Shown piece by piece: positions 41,039 through 49,516 of a DNA stretch of 64,000 nt. Under the pieces are notes generated by a model, which ran no database searches, was not told where the DNA came from, and was given only the letters and a program-made list of their open reading frames with translations. The stretch comes from Nonomuraea candida (GTDB taxonomy: Bacteria > Actinomycetota > Actinomycetes > Streptosporangiales > Streptosporangiaceae), in contig NZ_JOAG01000044.1 of NCBI RefSeq assembly GCF_000725485.1, positions 11,707-75,706 on the forward strand, given 5' to 3'. The position numbers and the translations under genes were made by a program. Positions within the stretch are counted from its first letter, which is position 1; every line of letters begins with the position of its first letter.

Positions 41039-42001
41039 ATGATCACACACGAGGTTTCACCAGTGACGATCCCGGACGGCGCCCGGGGTGCGCCCGCCAT
41101 CGAGGTGCGTGACCTGCGGCAGAGCTATGGCGACTTCGAGGCCGTGCGTGGCGTCTCCTTCCAGGTCCAGCCGGGCGAGCTGTTCGCGCTGCTGGGTACC
41201 AACGGCGCCGGCAAGACCACCACCATCGAGGTCCTGGAAGGGTTCTCCGCGCCCACCGGCGGCAGCGTGAAGGTACTCGGCCACGACCCGTTCACCGAGC
41301 GGGCCAGGGTCCGCGCCCGCACCGGCCTGATGCTCCAGGAAGGCGGGTTCTTCGGCGACCTGACCGTGGCGGAGACCGTCCGGTTCTGGCGCGACGTCTC
41401 CCCGCGCAAGCCCTGCTCGGCCACCGAGATCCTGGAACGGGTCGAGCTCGCCGACAAGGCGGGCGTCCGGGTCAGGCAGCTGTCCGGCGGGCAGAAGCGC
41501 CGCCTGGACCTGGCCCTGGCCACGCTGGCCCGGCCCCAGGTGCTGTTCCTGGACGAGCCCACCACCGGCATGGACCCCGAGGCGCGCCGCAACACCTGGA
41601 CCCTCATCCAGGACCTGGTCGCCGCCGGCACCACCGTCCTGCTCACCACCCACTACCTGGAAGAGGCCGAGCAACTCGCCGGCCGGCTGGCCATCATGCA
41701 CGCCGGCCGGATCGAGTTGACCGGCACCGTCGCCGAGGTGGTGGCCGCCCACGGGCACAGCATCCGCTTCCAGCACCCCGCCCAGGTCGCCGCCCGCCAC
41801 CTGCCCGCCCTGAACGGCGTCCGGCCCCGGGTGGAGCGCGGCACGGTCGAGTACCGGCTCAGCCCCGACCCGGCCGACACCCAGCACGCCCTGGCCCGCC
41901 TGCTGGCCTGGGCATCCGAACACCGTCTCGTCCTGACCCGGCTCGAGGTGCGCAGCGCCTCCCTGGAGGACGTCTTCCTGGAGGTGGCTCATGGCGCTTA
42001 G
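41039..42001 (+). CDS. ABC transporter ATPase, drug/antibiotic exporter type
   Basis: A 320-residue ATP-binding subunit of the DrrA/CcmA type. The Walker A is LLGTNGAGKTTTIEVL, the Q-loop LMLQEGGFFGD, the signature VRQLSGGQKRRLDLALA, the Walker B VLFLDEPTTGMD and the switch LLTTHYLEEAEQLA. The C-terminal extension (LSPDPADTQHALARLLAWAS) is typical of this subfamily. It overlaps the permease start by 11 bases, so the two make one exporter. The ATG at 41039 is preferred to upstream codons, which read Pro/Ala-rich sequence. Substrate unknown; the nearby RiPP or the arylamine product are candidates, since the RiPP locus itself has no LanT. Confidence 0.93.
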   Translation: MITHEVSPVTIPDGARGAPAIEVRDLRQSYGDFEAVRGVSFQVQPGELFALLGTNGAGKTTTIEVLEGFSAPTGGSVKVLGHDPFTERARVRARTGLMLQEGGFFGDLTVAETVRFWRDVSPRKPCSATEILERVELADKAGVRVRQLSGGQKRRLDLALATLARPQVLFLDEPTTGMDPEARRNTWTLIQDLVAAGTTVLLTTHYLEEAEQLAGRLAIMHAGRIELTGTVAEVVAAHGHSIRFQHPAQVAARHLPALNGVRPRVERGTVEYRLSPDPADTQHALARLLAWASEHRLVLTRLEVRSASLEDVFLEVAHGA

Positions 42002-42827
42002 CCGGCCCCAGTCCCCGTCCCTCGATCCATCACTGCTGCTCGGCAACACCTGGAGGGTGGCCCGGCTCGACCTGACCCTGCTGCTGCGCAACCGCATGGC
42101 CTTCTTCACCGCCATCGCCTTCCCCCTGCTGCTGGGCAGCGTGGCCCTGCTGCTGCGCAGCGGCTACGTCTCCGGCGTCTCCACCGGCCTCTACACCCTG
42201 ACCGGGATGCTCGCCCTGGCCGGCTTCTTCGTCACCTTCATGCACCTGACCACCGTCTTCACCGTCCGCCGCGAGGAACTCGTCCTCAAACGCATGCGCG
42301 GCAGCGTCCTGTCCGAGACGGCCATCTTCGCCGGCAGCGGCCTGGCCACCACCCTGGTCTACGTCGTCCAGGCAGCCGTCCTGATCACCCTGAGCATCAC
42401 CACCCTCGGCGGCCACCTGCCCCGCAACCTGCCCCTGCTGTTCCTCGGCGTGGTCCTGGGCTCGGTCATGTTCGTCCCGCTGGCCGCCGCGCTGTCCGGC
42501 GTCACCAAGAGCGGCGAGTCCGCGCAGATCACCGTCCTGCCGGCGATGCTCGTCCTGGCCGCCACCTCCCAGGCCAGCTTCCCCCTGACCGGCATGCCCG
42601 AGCTGCTCCAGCGCATCGCCGCCTCCCTGCCCCTGTCCCCGGTCGTCGACGTCATCCGCATCGGCTACTTCGGCCTCGACTTCACCACAGCCGCCCCGCA
42701 CCCGGAACTCGGCTTCACCCAGTCCTGGGCCGCCGCCGCACCACGGCTCCTGCTCATCTGCGCATGGATCGTCGTCGGAACACTGATCGCCCGCAAGTAC
42801 TTCCGCTGGGAGCCCCGCCACGGCTGA
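41991..42827 (+). CDS. ABC transporter permease (ABC-2 type)
   Basis: A 278-residue membrane protein with six hydrophobic segments in the ABC-2 arrangement: FTAIAFPLLLGSVALLLRSG, YTLTGMLALAGFFVTFMHLT, TVFTVRREELVLKRMRGSVL (coupling helix after the second segment), LPLLFLGVVLGSVMFVPLAA and LLLICAWIVVGTLIARKYF at the end. It pairs with the ATPase at 41039, whose stop it overlaps. DrrB-like permeases export lipophilic drugs. A homodimer with two ATPases is expected. The gene ends 80 bases from the convergent RidA gene. Confidence 0.92.
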   Translation: MALSRPQSPSLDPSLLLGNTWRVARLDLTLLLRNRMAFFTAIAFPLLLGSVALLLRSGYVSGVSTGLYTLTGMLALAGFFVTFMHLTTVFTVRREELVLKRMRGSVLSETAIFAGSGLATTLVYVVQAAVLITLSITTLGGHLPRNLPLLFLGVVLGSVMFVPLAAALSGVTKSGESAQITVLPAMLVLAATSQASFPLTGMPELLQRIAASLPLSPVVDVIRIGYFGLDFTTAAPHPELGFTQSWAAAAPRLLLICAWIVVGTLIARKYFRWEPRHG

Positions 42828-42907
42828 CGGCCTCCGTCGCCCGTGGGTCCTGGGCTTCGGGAATCCCCGCCGCCTCCGGCGGCCCGGCCGGAGGCGGCGA
42901 GGTCGCG

Positions 42908-43303
42908 TCACGCGACCGCGGTGCCTTCGAGCTCGACCATCAGGTCGGGGATCGCCAGCCGGGTCACCCCGAGCATCGTGGTGGCCGGCGCCACCCCCGC
43001 GGCGCCCAGCCGGGACGCCAGCACGCCGTAGTGCTCGAAGAGCCGATCGACGTCGGTGGTGTAGACGTTGAGCCGGACGAGGTCCGCGAGGGACATGCCG
43101 GCCTCGCCGAGCACGGCCTCCAGGTTGTCGAGGCTCAGCGCCAGCTGCGCCGCCATGTCACCGGCGTGCCGGGGCTTGCCGTCGCCGCTCATCGCGGTCT
43201 GCCCGGCGCAGTAGAGGGTGCGGGTCTGCCCGGAGACGAGCTCGCCCTGGTTGTACCCCAGCTCCACCGACCACGTCCACGGGTTGACCGCCGTACGCTC
43301 CAT
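42908..43303 (-). CDS. RidA/YjgF-family protein
   Basis: A 131-residue RidA-fold protein: LVSGQTRTLYCAGQTAMSG, QLALSLDNLEAVLGEAGMSL, ADLVRLNVYTTDVDRLFEHY and a final VTRLAIPDLMVELEGTAVA. The arginine that binds the carboxylate of enamine/imine substrates, usually in an RxxQ-like context near residue 105, is not obvious; TRLAIPDLMVE has Arg where the family has it, so activity is possible. Trimeric RidA proteins hydrolyse reactive imines. The ATG at 43303 is used. It diverges from the WYL regulator at 43426, a pairing that occurs often and suggests control by that regulator. Confidence 0.88.
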   Translation of the reverse strand: MERTAVNPWTWSVELGYNQGELVSGQTRTLYCAGQTAMSGDGKPRHAGDMAAQLALSLDNLEAVLGEAGMSLADLVRLNVYTTDVDRLFEHYGVLASRLGAAGVAPATTMLGVTRLAIPDLMVELEGTAVA

Positions 43304-43425
43304 TGCCACATCAGCTCCATTCGTTTCGTCGACATCGCCGGGGCCCTCGGGCCCTTCCGGCACGTCGATGAGCCTTCCAGGCAATGGCGACATCCTGTGT
43401 CGTGTATTCCGGATAGATTTTCCGC

Positions 43426-44400
43426 ATGCGTGCCGACCGGCTGGTCTCCCTGGTGTTGCTGCTGCGGCAGCACGGCCGGATGTCGGCCACCGCGCTGGCC
43501 CGCGAGCTGGAGGTGTCCACCCGCACCGTGCTGCGCGACATCGAGGCGCTGTCGGCGGCCGGCGTCCCGGTCTACGCCGAACGCGGCCGGCACGGCGGGT
43601 TCGCGCTGATGCCCGGCTTCCGTACCGAGCTGACCGGGCTGAACCACGACGAGGCCCTCGCCCTGCTGGTCGCGGGGTCGCGGCGCGGCGCGCAGGCGTT
43701 CGGCCTCGGCTCGGCGCTGGCCTCGGCGATGCTCAAGGTGGTCGACGCGCTGCCCGAGAGCTATCGGGGCACCGCGGCCGGCGCGGCCGAGCGGTTGCTC
43801 ATCGACCCGGAGACCGACCTGCTGTCGCGCCGGCTGGCCGACGAGGAGGTGCCGGACGCGATCGTGGCCGAGGTCCTGCGCGCGGTGTTCGCCGGGCGCA
43901 AGCTGCGCATCCACTACGCGGCGGTGGACCAGAGCCCGAAGTGGCGCACGGTGGACCCGATCGGCCTGGTCACCGTACGCGAGCGGGGCTACCTGCTGGC
44001 CACCAGGTCCGGCGCGGACCGCACGTACCGGCTGTCGCGCATCCTGGCCGCCGAGGAGCTCGCCGAGCCCGCGCAGCGCCCGGACCGGGTCGACCTGGAC
44101 CGCGCCTGGCAGGAGCGCAGCACCCGGTTCCGCACCGGCGGCGACCAGGTCGCCGTGCTGGTGCGCATCGACCCGGCGCGGCGGGAGGACCTGGTGGGCA
44201 CCGCGCTGGCCGTCCTCGCCGAGGAGACCGACCCGGACGGCCGGCTGCGGATGGAGGTGACCTTCCAGGACCGCAGGCACGCCGAGTGGGCGCTGTGGCA
44301 GCTCACCGCGAGAGCCGAGGCGCTGAGCCCGCAGTGGCTGCGCGACAGGATTCGCGACCGCGCCCTGGCGATCGCCGCCCGCTACGCCCCGTCATCCTGA
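43426..44400 (+). CDS. YafY-type WYL-domain transcriptional regulator
   Basis: A 324-residue regulator. The N-terminal DeoR-like winged helix reads RLVSLVLLLRQHGRMSATA, LARELEVSTRTVLRDIEALS and AAGVPVYAERGRHGGFAL. The centre is a WYL domain (LRIHYAAVDQSPKWRTVDPI, GLVTVRERGYLLATRSGADR), and the C-terminal WCX part follows (LVRIDPARREDLVGTALAVL, DRRHAEWALWQLTARAEAL). WYL proteins sense ligands or nucleic acids. The divergent RidA gene is the likely target. The ATG at 43426 follows a short AT-richer stretch with GTGTATTCCGGATAGATT, where a -10 could lie. Confidence 0.9.
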   Translation: MRADRLVSLVLLLRQHGRMSATALARELEVSTRTVLRDIEALSAAGVPVYAERGRHGGFALMPGFRTELTGLNHDEALALLVAGSRRGAQAFGLGSALASAMLKVVDALPESYRGTAAGAAERLLIDPETDLLSRRLADEEVPDAIVAEVLRAVFAGRKLRIHYAAVDQSPKWRTVDPIGLVTVRERGYLLATRSGADRTYRLSRILAAEELAEPAQRPDRVDLDRAWQERSTRFRTGGDQVAVLVRIDPARREDLVGTALAVLAEETDPDGRLRMEVTFQDRRHAEWALWQLTARAEALSPQWLRDRIRDRALAIAARYAPSS

Positions 44401-44413
44401 CCCCTCGAACCTG

Positions 44414-44596
44414 GCAGCTTTCCCGAATGCCGCGGCGGCTTCGTCCCCGTCGTACCAGGATGGGCCGTTCTACCGCGACGGCATGGTCCGGATCGTCGTG
44501 ACCCCGACCTGGGCCAAGCTGATCGACTTCGAGACCACGCTGCCGAGCGCGGTCGAGGAGCTGATCCGGCAACGGGAGCGGCGCCGGCCCGGCTGA
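44414..44596 (+). pseudogene. Small coding remnant, unrecognised
   Basis: In the 315 bases between the WYL and AraC genes one frame ends at TGA 44594-44596 and reads SYQDGPFYRDGMVRIVVTPT, WAKLIDFETTLPSAVEELIR, QRERRRPG. The last 45 residues look like true protein; before that the frame is alanine/serine-rich with no start codon. It is probably the tail of a lost gene, or a tiny gene starting at the internal ATG (GMVRIV). I do not recognise the family. Confidence 0.35.
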
Positions 44597-44715
44597 GCCC
44601 CGCGAGCCGGTCGCGGCGCCCGTCCGCCCCTCCTCGCAGGGATGGCTCCTGAGGGTCCTGGGGTGGTGACGCCTTGAGGGAGGCGGAGGCCGGGGCGGGG
44701 GTATAAGACGGTGTG

Positions 44716-45552
44716 ATGTCGCATCCCTGGCGCGGCTGGTGCCTGCTCCGCCCCGGCCTCATGCTGTACGGCGGCACGGTCGGCAGGAACGAACCGCACG
44801 CGCACCACGCGGTCCAGCTCATCGTCGCCGCCGAGCCCTTCACCATGGCCGGCGCCCACGGCGAGCGGCTGACCACCCGGGCCGCCGTCGTTCCCCCCGG
44901 CGCCCGCCACGCCGTGGTCGCCGGCGCCCGCCAGGCCCTGCTCGTTCACCTGGACCCCCGCAGCTCCCCGGGCCGCGCGCTGCTCGCCCGCCTCGGCACC
45001 CCGGCCGAGCCTTTCGCCTGGCCCCCGCCCGCAGCGCGGCCGGCCGGCCCGGCTCAGAGGCCGGCCGCAGCGCACCCCGGCCAGGTGCCGGCAGGTCCGG
45101 GGGAAGCCCGGCCGCTCGTGTTCAGGCCGCCGTCGGCCGGTCACGCCCGCTTCGCCGAGGCGGCGGCCGCGCTGCGGGCGGTCGAGGACTGGACCGGCCA
45201 CCACACCGCCGCCGGCCTTCCGCCGCACCCGGCGGTGGAGGCGGCGATCGAGGTGATCCCCACGCTCCTGGAGCGGGGGCCGGTGCGCCTGCGGGCGGTG
45301 GCGGACGCGGTCCACCTGTCGCCCAGCCGGCTGGCGCACCTGTTCAGCGCGCACGTGGGGATCCCGCTGCGGCCGTACGTGCGGTGGTCGCGCATGCAGC
45401 GCGCCATCGGGCTGGTGGCCGAGGGGCGGACGCTGACGGCGGCCGCCCACAGCGCCGGGTTCACCGACGGCCCGCACTTCACCCGGGTGTTCCGGGACAC
45501 CTTCGGGACCACGCCCTCCGAGCTGTCCGCCGCGATCGACTGGGTGCCCTGA
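44716..45552 (+). CDS. AraC-family transcriptional regulator
   Basis: A 278-residue regulator with an N-terminal cupin-like sensing domain (MLYGGTVGRNEPHAHHAVQL, TRAAVVPPGARHAVVAGARQ) and a C-terminal double HTH (VRLRAVADAVHLSPSRLAHL, FSAHVGIPLRPYVRWSRMQR, AAHSAGFTDGPHFTRVFRDT, FGTTPSEL). Histidines in EPHAHHAV may bind metal or ligand. The ATG at 44716 is preferred to the GTG one codon earlier. It is convergent with the acyl-CoA ligase. Targets are unknown; it is likely autonomous from the upstream cluster. Confidence 0.9.
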   Translation: MSHPWRGWCLLRPGLMLYGGTVGRNEPHAHHAVQLIVAAEPFTMAGAHGERLTTRAAVVPPGARHAVVAGARQALLVHLDPRSSPGRALLARLGTPAEPFAWPPPAARPAGPAQRPAAAHPGQVPAGPGEARPLVFRPPSAGHARFAEAAAALRAVEDWTGHHTAAGLPPHPAVEAAIEVIPTLLERGPVRLRAVADAVHLSPSRLAHLFSAHVGIPLRPYVRWSRMQRAIGLVAEGRTLTAAAHSAGFTDGPHFTRVFRDTFGTTPSELSAAIDWVP

Positions 45553-45637
45553 CCCCGCGAAGCACGCCACGGCCCCGCCCCGGAGCCCGCCCCCGCAGCG
45601 GCCCGGACGCGTCGTCGGCGTGACGGTCGCGGGCCGG

Positions 45638-47173
45638 CTACCGCAGCTCGCGCTTGAGGATCTTGCCGGTCTCCGTCATCGGCAGGGTCTCGCGGAACTC
45701 GACGATCCGCGGGTACTTGTAGGCGGCCAGGTTCTCCTTGCCCCAGGCGACGAGCTCGTCCTCGGTCACCGTCGCGCCAGGCGCCGGGATGACGTACGCC
45801 TTGACCTCCTCCCCGTACGACTCGTGCGGCACGCCGACCACCGCCACCAGCGAGACCGCCGGATGCGCCATCAGCACCTCCTCCAGCTCGCGCGGGTAGA
45901 TGTTGAACCCACCCCGGATGATCATGTCCTTGGTGCGGTCGACGATGCTGTAGTAGCCGCCCTCGTCGCGGGTGGCGACGTCACCGGTACGGAACCAGCC
46001 GTCCCGCAGCACCTCCCGGGTCTCCTCGGGCCGCCCGTGGTAGCCCTTCATGACGTTGTGGCCCCGGATGGCGATCTCCCCGGGCCCCTCGCCCTCGATG
46101 GTGTTCCAGTGGTCGTCCACCAGCCGCATCTCCACCCCCCAGATGGGGAAGCCGATGGTGCCGGGCCTGGTGGGCCGGCCGAGCTGGTTGAAGCAGGCCG
46201 CGGGGGAGGTCTCCGACAGGCCGTACCCCTCCAGGATCGGGATGCCGAACGTGGCCTCGAAGTCCTTGAGCACCTCCACCGGGCAGGCGGCGGCCCCCGA
46301 CACCGCCACCCGTAACGTGGTGGGCACCTCGGCCCCGTCGGCGTGGATCTTCGCCAGCATCGCCCAGTACATGGTCGGCACCCCCGCGAACATCGTCACC
46401 TTCTCCTCGCGCATCAGCTCCAGCGCCCGGCCGGGCTCGAAACGCGGCAGGAGCACCAGCGTGGCGCGGCGGCGCAGGCTCACGTTCATGACCGAGGTCT
46501 GGCCGAAGGAGTGGAAGAACGGCAGCACGGCCAGCGAGACGTCGCCTTCGGGATCGGCCGGGAACATCTCGTCGCTCACCATCGTGTTGATCAGCAGGTT
46601 CGCGTGGGTGAGCGCGGCGCCCTTGGGCCGGCCGGTGGTGCCGGAGGTGTAGAGGATGGCCGCGATGTCGTCCGGCCCGGTCCGTACCGTCTCGAACTGG
46701 GCGGGCATCCCGTCCAGCGCCGCCCAGAACGACTCGCCGTGCTCCGACTCGGTGGCCAGCGGGGTGGCGGGCAGCACCAGGAAGTGCTCGCACTCCGCCG
46801 CGCCGTCGAACCCCTCCCGCCCGCGCGCCCCCGTCGGCAGCTCGGGGGTGCCCTCGAAGCAGAAGAACGCCTTGGCGTCGCTGTCGGCCAGGTGGTAGGT
46901 GATCTCGCGCGGCTGCAGCAGCACGCTGAGCGGGACCACGGTCGCCCCCGCTTTGAGGATGCCGAAGTAGACGAACGGGAAGTAGGGCAGGTTCGGGCAC
47001 AGCAGCGCGACCTTGTCGCCCTTGCCGATCCCCCGGTCCGCCAGGAGCCCGGCCACCTGGTTCGCGACGGAGTCCACCATGGAGTACGACAGGCGCAGGT
47101 CGCCGAAGACCAGGGCGGCGCGGTCCGGAACCGCGCGGGCGCTGTCCTCCAGGACGATCGACAGATTGAGCAT
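45638..47173 (-). CDS. Long-chain acyl-CoA ligase (FadD-like)
   Basis: A 511-residue ANL ligase, complete: ILYTSGTTGRPKGAALTHAN (A3), LAVLPFFHSFGQTSVMN (A4), LEGYGLSETSPAACFN (A5), GWFRTGDVATRDEGGYYSIV (A7), DRTKDMIIRGGFNIYPRELE (A8) and PMTETGKILKREL (A10 lysine). The pattern is typical of long-chain fatty-acid CoA ligases that feed beta-oxidation or lipid assembly. It faces away from mreB, with 400 bases between them, and is convergent with the AraC gene. There is no cluster partner suggesting a secondary-metabolite role. Start ATG 47173. Confidence 0.92.
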   Translation of the reverse strand: MLNLSIVLEDSARAVPDRAALVFGDLRLSYSMVDSVANQVAGLLADRGIGKGDKVALLCPNLPYFPFVYFGILKAGATVVPLSVLLQPREITYHLADSDAKAFFCFEGTPELPTGARGREGFDGAAECEHFLVLPATPLATESEHGESFWAALDGMPAQFETVRTGPDDIAAILYTSGTTGRPKGAALTHANLLINTMVSDEMFPADPEGDVSLAVLPFFHSFGQTSVMNVSLRRRATLVLLPRFEPGRALELMREEKVTMFAGVPTMYWAMLAKIHADGAEVPTTLRVAVSGAAACPVEVLKDFEATFGIPILEGYGLSETSPAACFNQLGRPTRPGTIGFPIWGVEMRLVDDHWNTIEGEGPGEIAIRGHNVMKGYHGRPEETREVLRDGWFRTGDVATRDEGGYYSIVDRTKDMIIRGGFNIYPRELEEVLMAHPAVSLVAVVGVPHESYGEEVKAYVIPAPGATVTEDELVAWGKENLAAYKYPRIVEFRETLPMTETGKILKRELR

Positions 47174-47573
47174 CGCGGCCCTTCCTCGAAAACGCGCACG
47201 CGCCGGAGCGTGCGCGTCCCCAGGATGCCGCGCGGACCGGGCCGCGACCTTGTACGAACGTGCCGTCTCCCAGGACACCGTGCCGTCAGCCCGGCGCGGC
47301 GGGCGTGCGTTCGGCCGCCGCCGCGCGCCTCGGAAACTTGTATGTCCAGGTTGAAAAAAATTATAGATCGAGTTATAAGTTTTCTTGATCCAGGCATAGA
47401 GGGAGTTGCCACCCCGAAACGGATGACCGCTGCCGCCCGGCCGCCGGTCATCGGGATGCCGCTCGCCGCGCTCATCCCGCCGGGGGCTGGTGGCGCCCAT
47501 CGCCGTGTCCACGGTGGCCTGCGGCTTTTCTGCCAGGAGGTACGGGTCTACAAAGTCCTTTCGTGGGGGGGAC
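47174..47573. other. 400-bp gap between acyl-CoA ligase and mreB
   Basis: This gap is GC-rich except for an AT-rich island of about 65 bases (47341-47405), which carries the best promoter candidate. A short ORF through the island (MSRLKKIIDRVISFLDPG) has AT-rich codons unlike its neighbours and is not called as a gene. No hairpin terminator or RNA gene is seen. Confidence 0.5.
47351..47379 (+). promoter_or_regulatory. Sigma-70-type promoter for the mre operon
   Basis: TTGAAA (47351-47356) and TATAAG (47374-47379) lie exactly 17 bases apart in an AT-rich island. This would give an mRNA leader of about 190 bases before the mreB ATG at 47574. The hexamer match is good; the start point is not determined. 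Confidence 0.6.
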
Positions 47574-48602
47574 ATGTCTGTGCTGGACTTCCTCGGTCGT
47601 GACATGGCGGTCGACCTCGGCACGGCCAACACGCTCGTGTACGTCCGCAACAAGGGGATCGTCCTGGACGAGCCCTCGGTCGTGGCGCTGAACACCAGGA
47701 CCGAGAAGATCGTCGCGGTCGGCGCCGAGGCCAAACAGATGATCGGCCGCACACCCGGCCACATCGTGGCCATCCGCCCGCTCGCCGACGGCGTGATCAC
47801 CGAGCTCGAAGTGGCCGAGCAGATGCTGCGCTACTTCATCCAGAAGGTGCACCGCCGCCGCCACTTCGTCCAGCCCCGCCTCGTCGTGGCCGTGCCCAGC
47901 GGCACCACCGGGGTGGAGCAGCGCGCGGTGAAGGAGGCGGGATACCAGGCCGGCGCCCGCAAGGTGTACATCATCGAGGAGCCCATGGCCGCCGCCATCG
48001 GGTCGGGGCTGCCGGTGAACGAGGCCGTGGGCAGCATGGTGGTCGACATCGGCGGCGGCACCACGGAGGTCGCCGTCATCTCGCTGGGCGGCATCGTCAC
48101 CGCCCGCTCGCTGCGGGTCGGCGGCGACGAGCTGGACGAGGCCATCATCCAGTACGTCAAGAAGGAGCACTCGCTGCTCCTCGGCGAGCGCACGGCCGAG
48201 GAGATCAAGATCGAGCTGGGCTTCGCCTGCCCGCAGGAGCAGGAGCCGGAGGCCGACATCAGGGGACGCGATCTGATCAGCGGCCTGCCGCGCACGGTCA
48301 GGATCTCGGCGGCGGAGGTGCGCGAGGCCATCGAGGAGCCCGTGCACGCCATCATCGACGCCGTGCAGACCGCGCTCGACCAGTGCCCGCCCGAGCTGGC
48401 CGGTGACCTGGTGAAGACCGGCATCACGCTGACCGGCGGCGGCGCGCTGCTGCGCGGCCTGGACCGGCGGCTGGGCCAGGCCACCGGCATGCCGATCAGG
48501 GTCGTGGAGAACCCGCTGCACTCCGTGGTGCTGGGCTCCGGCCGGTGCGTCGAGGAGTTCGACCGGCTGCAGGGCGTCCTGGTGCCCGAGCCGCGGCGCT
48601 GA
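47574..48602 (+). CDS. mreB: Rod-shape-determining actin MreB
   Basis: A 342-residue bacterial actin. Phosphate-1 loop MAVDLGTANTLVYVRNKGIV, the connecting VVAVPSGTTGVEQRAVKEAG, EEPMAAAIGSGLPV, phosphate-2 MVVDIGGGTTEVAVISLGGI, and the adenosine loop ITLTGGGALLRGLDRRLG are all present. The N-terminal SVLDFLGRD is a short membrane-binding segment. MreB filaments guide lateral wall synthesis in rods; in mycelial actinomycetes they serve spore-wall formation. It is the first gene of mreBCD-PBP2-rodA, all one strand. A GGGGGGG run precedes the ATG at four bases. Confidence 0.97.
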   Translation: MSVLDFLGRDMAVDLGTANTLVYVRNKGIVLDEPSVVALNTRTEKIVAVGAEAKQMIGRTPGHIVAIRPLADGVITELEVAEQMLRYFIQKVHRRRHFVQPRLVVAVPSGTTGVEQRAVKEAGYQAGARKVYIIEEPMAAAIGSGLPVNEAVGSMVVDIGGGTTEVAVISLGGIVTARSLRVGGDELDEAIIQYVKKEHSLLLGERTAEEIKIELGFACPQEQEPEADIRGRDLISGLPRTVRISAAEVREAIEEPVHAIIDAVQTALDQCPPELAGDLVKTGITLTGGGALLRGLDRRLGQATGMPIRVVENPLHSVVLGSGRCVEEFDRLQGVLVPEPRR

Positions 48603-48616
48603 TCGGGGGAGGCGAC

Positions 48617-48706
48617 ATGCGTGTGTTCTCTCGTATGCGAGCGTTCCCGAGGATGCGAGCGTTCCCGGGGATGCGAGCGCTTCCGAGGATGCCGGCGTTC
48701 TCCGGA
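48617..48706 (+). repeat. Five 18-bp in-frame repeats at the mreC start
   Basis: Units start at 48617, 48635, 48653, 48671 and 48689, consensus ATGCGAGCGTTCCCGAGG, coding Met-Arg-Ala-Phe-Pro-Arg. Each starts with ATG. They give MreC a repetitive basic cytosolic tail and move the possible start codon by multiples of six residues. Confidence 0.95.
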
Positions 48707-49516
48707 GTGCGGGCGGCGCCGCCGGTGCGGGCGCCCCACCGGCCGCGCCGGGTGCTCGTGCTGCTGGTCGTGGCCGCGGTCGGGCTGATCACCCTCGACC
48801 TGCGCGGGCACGCCTCCTTCCTGCGTACGGCGACCGCCGCCGTGGCCGGGCCGGCCGAGCAGGCGCTCGCCGCCGCGGGCCGGCCGGTGGGCGCCGTGGC
48901 GGGAGCCGGGGAGGCGCGCGAGCGGGCCGAGGAGGCCGAGCGGCGGGCGTCCCGGCTGGCGGCGGAGCTGTGGGCGGAGCGGGCCGCCCGGACCCGGGAC
49001 GCCCAGCGGCACCGGCTGGCCGCCTCCCACCCGGGGCTCAGCCTGATCGACGCCCGCGTCGTCGGCGTGCGCGGCGACAGCGTCACCATCGACGCCGGGT
49101 CGCGGGCGGGGGTGGCCCCCGACATGGCCGTGGTCACCGCCGACGGGCTGGTGGGGCGGGTGGTCGAGGCCGGGCCGGCGGTCTCCACCGTCCTGCTCGC
49201 CACGGCCCGCTCCGCCGCGGCGGGCGCCCGGGTGACGGACGCCCCCGCGAAGGCCGGGCGGATCGGCACCGTCGAGGGCCGTGGCGACGGGCTGCTGTCG
49301 CTGCGGCTGCTCGACGCCGACGCCCCGCTGCGGCCCGGTCAGCGCGTCGAGACGCTCGGCTCCAGCGGCCTGCGCCCCTACCCGCCGGGCGTGCCCATCG
49401 GCACGGTGGAGCGCGTCGAGCCCGCCCGCGACCAGCTCACCCGCACCGCCCTGGTGCGCCCCGCCGTCTCCTTCGGCACCCTCGACGTCGTGGGCGTGAT
49501 CAGGGATGCGGGCTAG
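48617..49516 (+). CDS. mreC: Rod-shape protein MreC
   Basis: A 299-residue membrane-anchored protein. A basic N-terminal tail is followed by one membrane helix (RVLVLLVVAAVGLITLDL), a coiled coil (GEARERAEEAERRASRLAAE, LWAERAARTRDAQRH) and the extracytoplasmic beta domain (IDARVVGVRGDSVTIDAGSR, GVAPDMAVVTADGLVGRVVE, PYPPGVPIGTVERVEP). It links MreB to PBP2 and RodA outside the membrane. The tail is built of hexapeptide repeats (MRAFPR) from an 18-bp tandem repeat, so five in-frame ATGs compete as starts. The GGGGGAGG before 48617 favours the first. Stop overlaps mreD by 11 bases. Confidence 0.93.
   Translation: MRVFSRMRAFPRMRAFPGMRALPRMPAFSGVRAAPPVRAPHRPRRVLVLLVVAAVGLITLDLRGHASFLRTATAAVAGPAEQALAAAGRPVGAVAGAGEARERAEEAERRASRLAAELWAERAARTRDAQRHRLAASHPGLSLIDARVVGVRGDSVTIDAGSRAGVAPDMAVVTADGLVGRVVEAGPAVSTVLLATARSAAAGARVTDAPAKAGRIGTVEGRGDGLLSLRLLDADAPLRPGQRVETLGSSGLRPYPPGVPIGTVERVEPARDQLTRTALVRPAVSFGTLDVVGVIRDAG

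Noticed and set aside
47344..47460. Small peptide gene MSRLKKIIDRVISFLDPG
   Set aside because: AT-rich codons in a promoter-like island with a good -35/-10 pair; no ribosome site.
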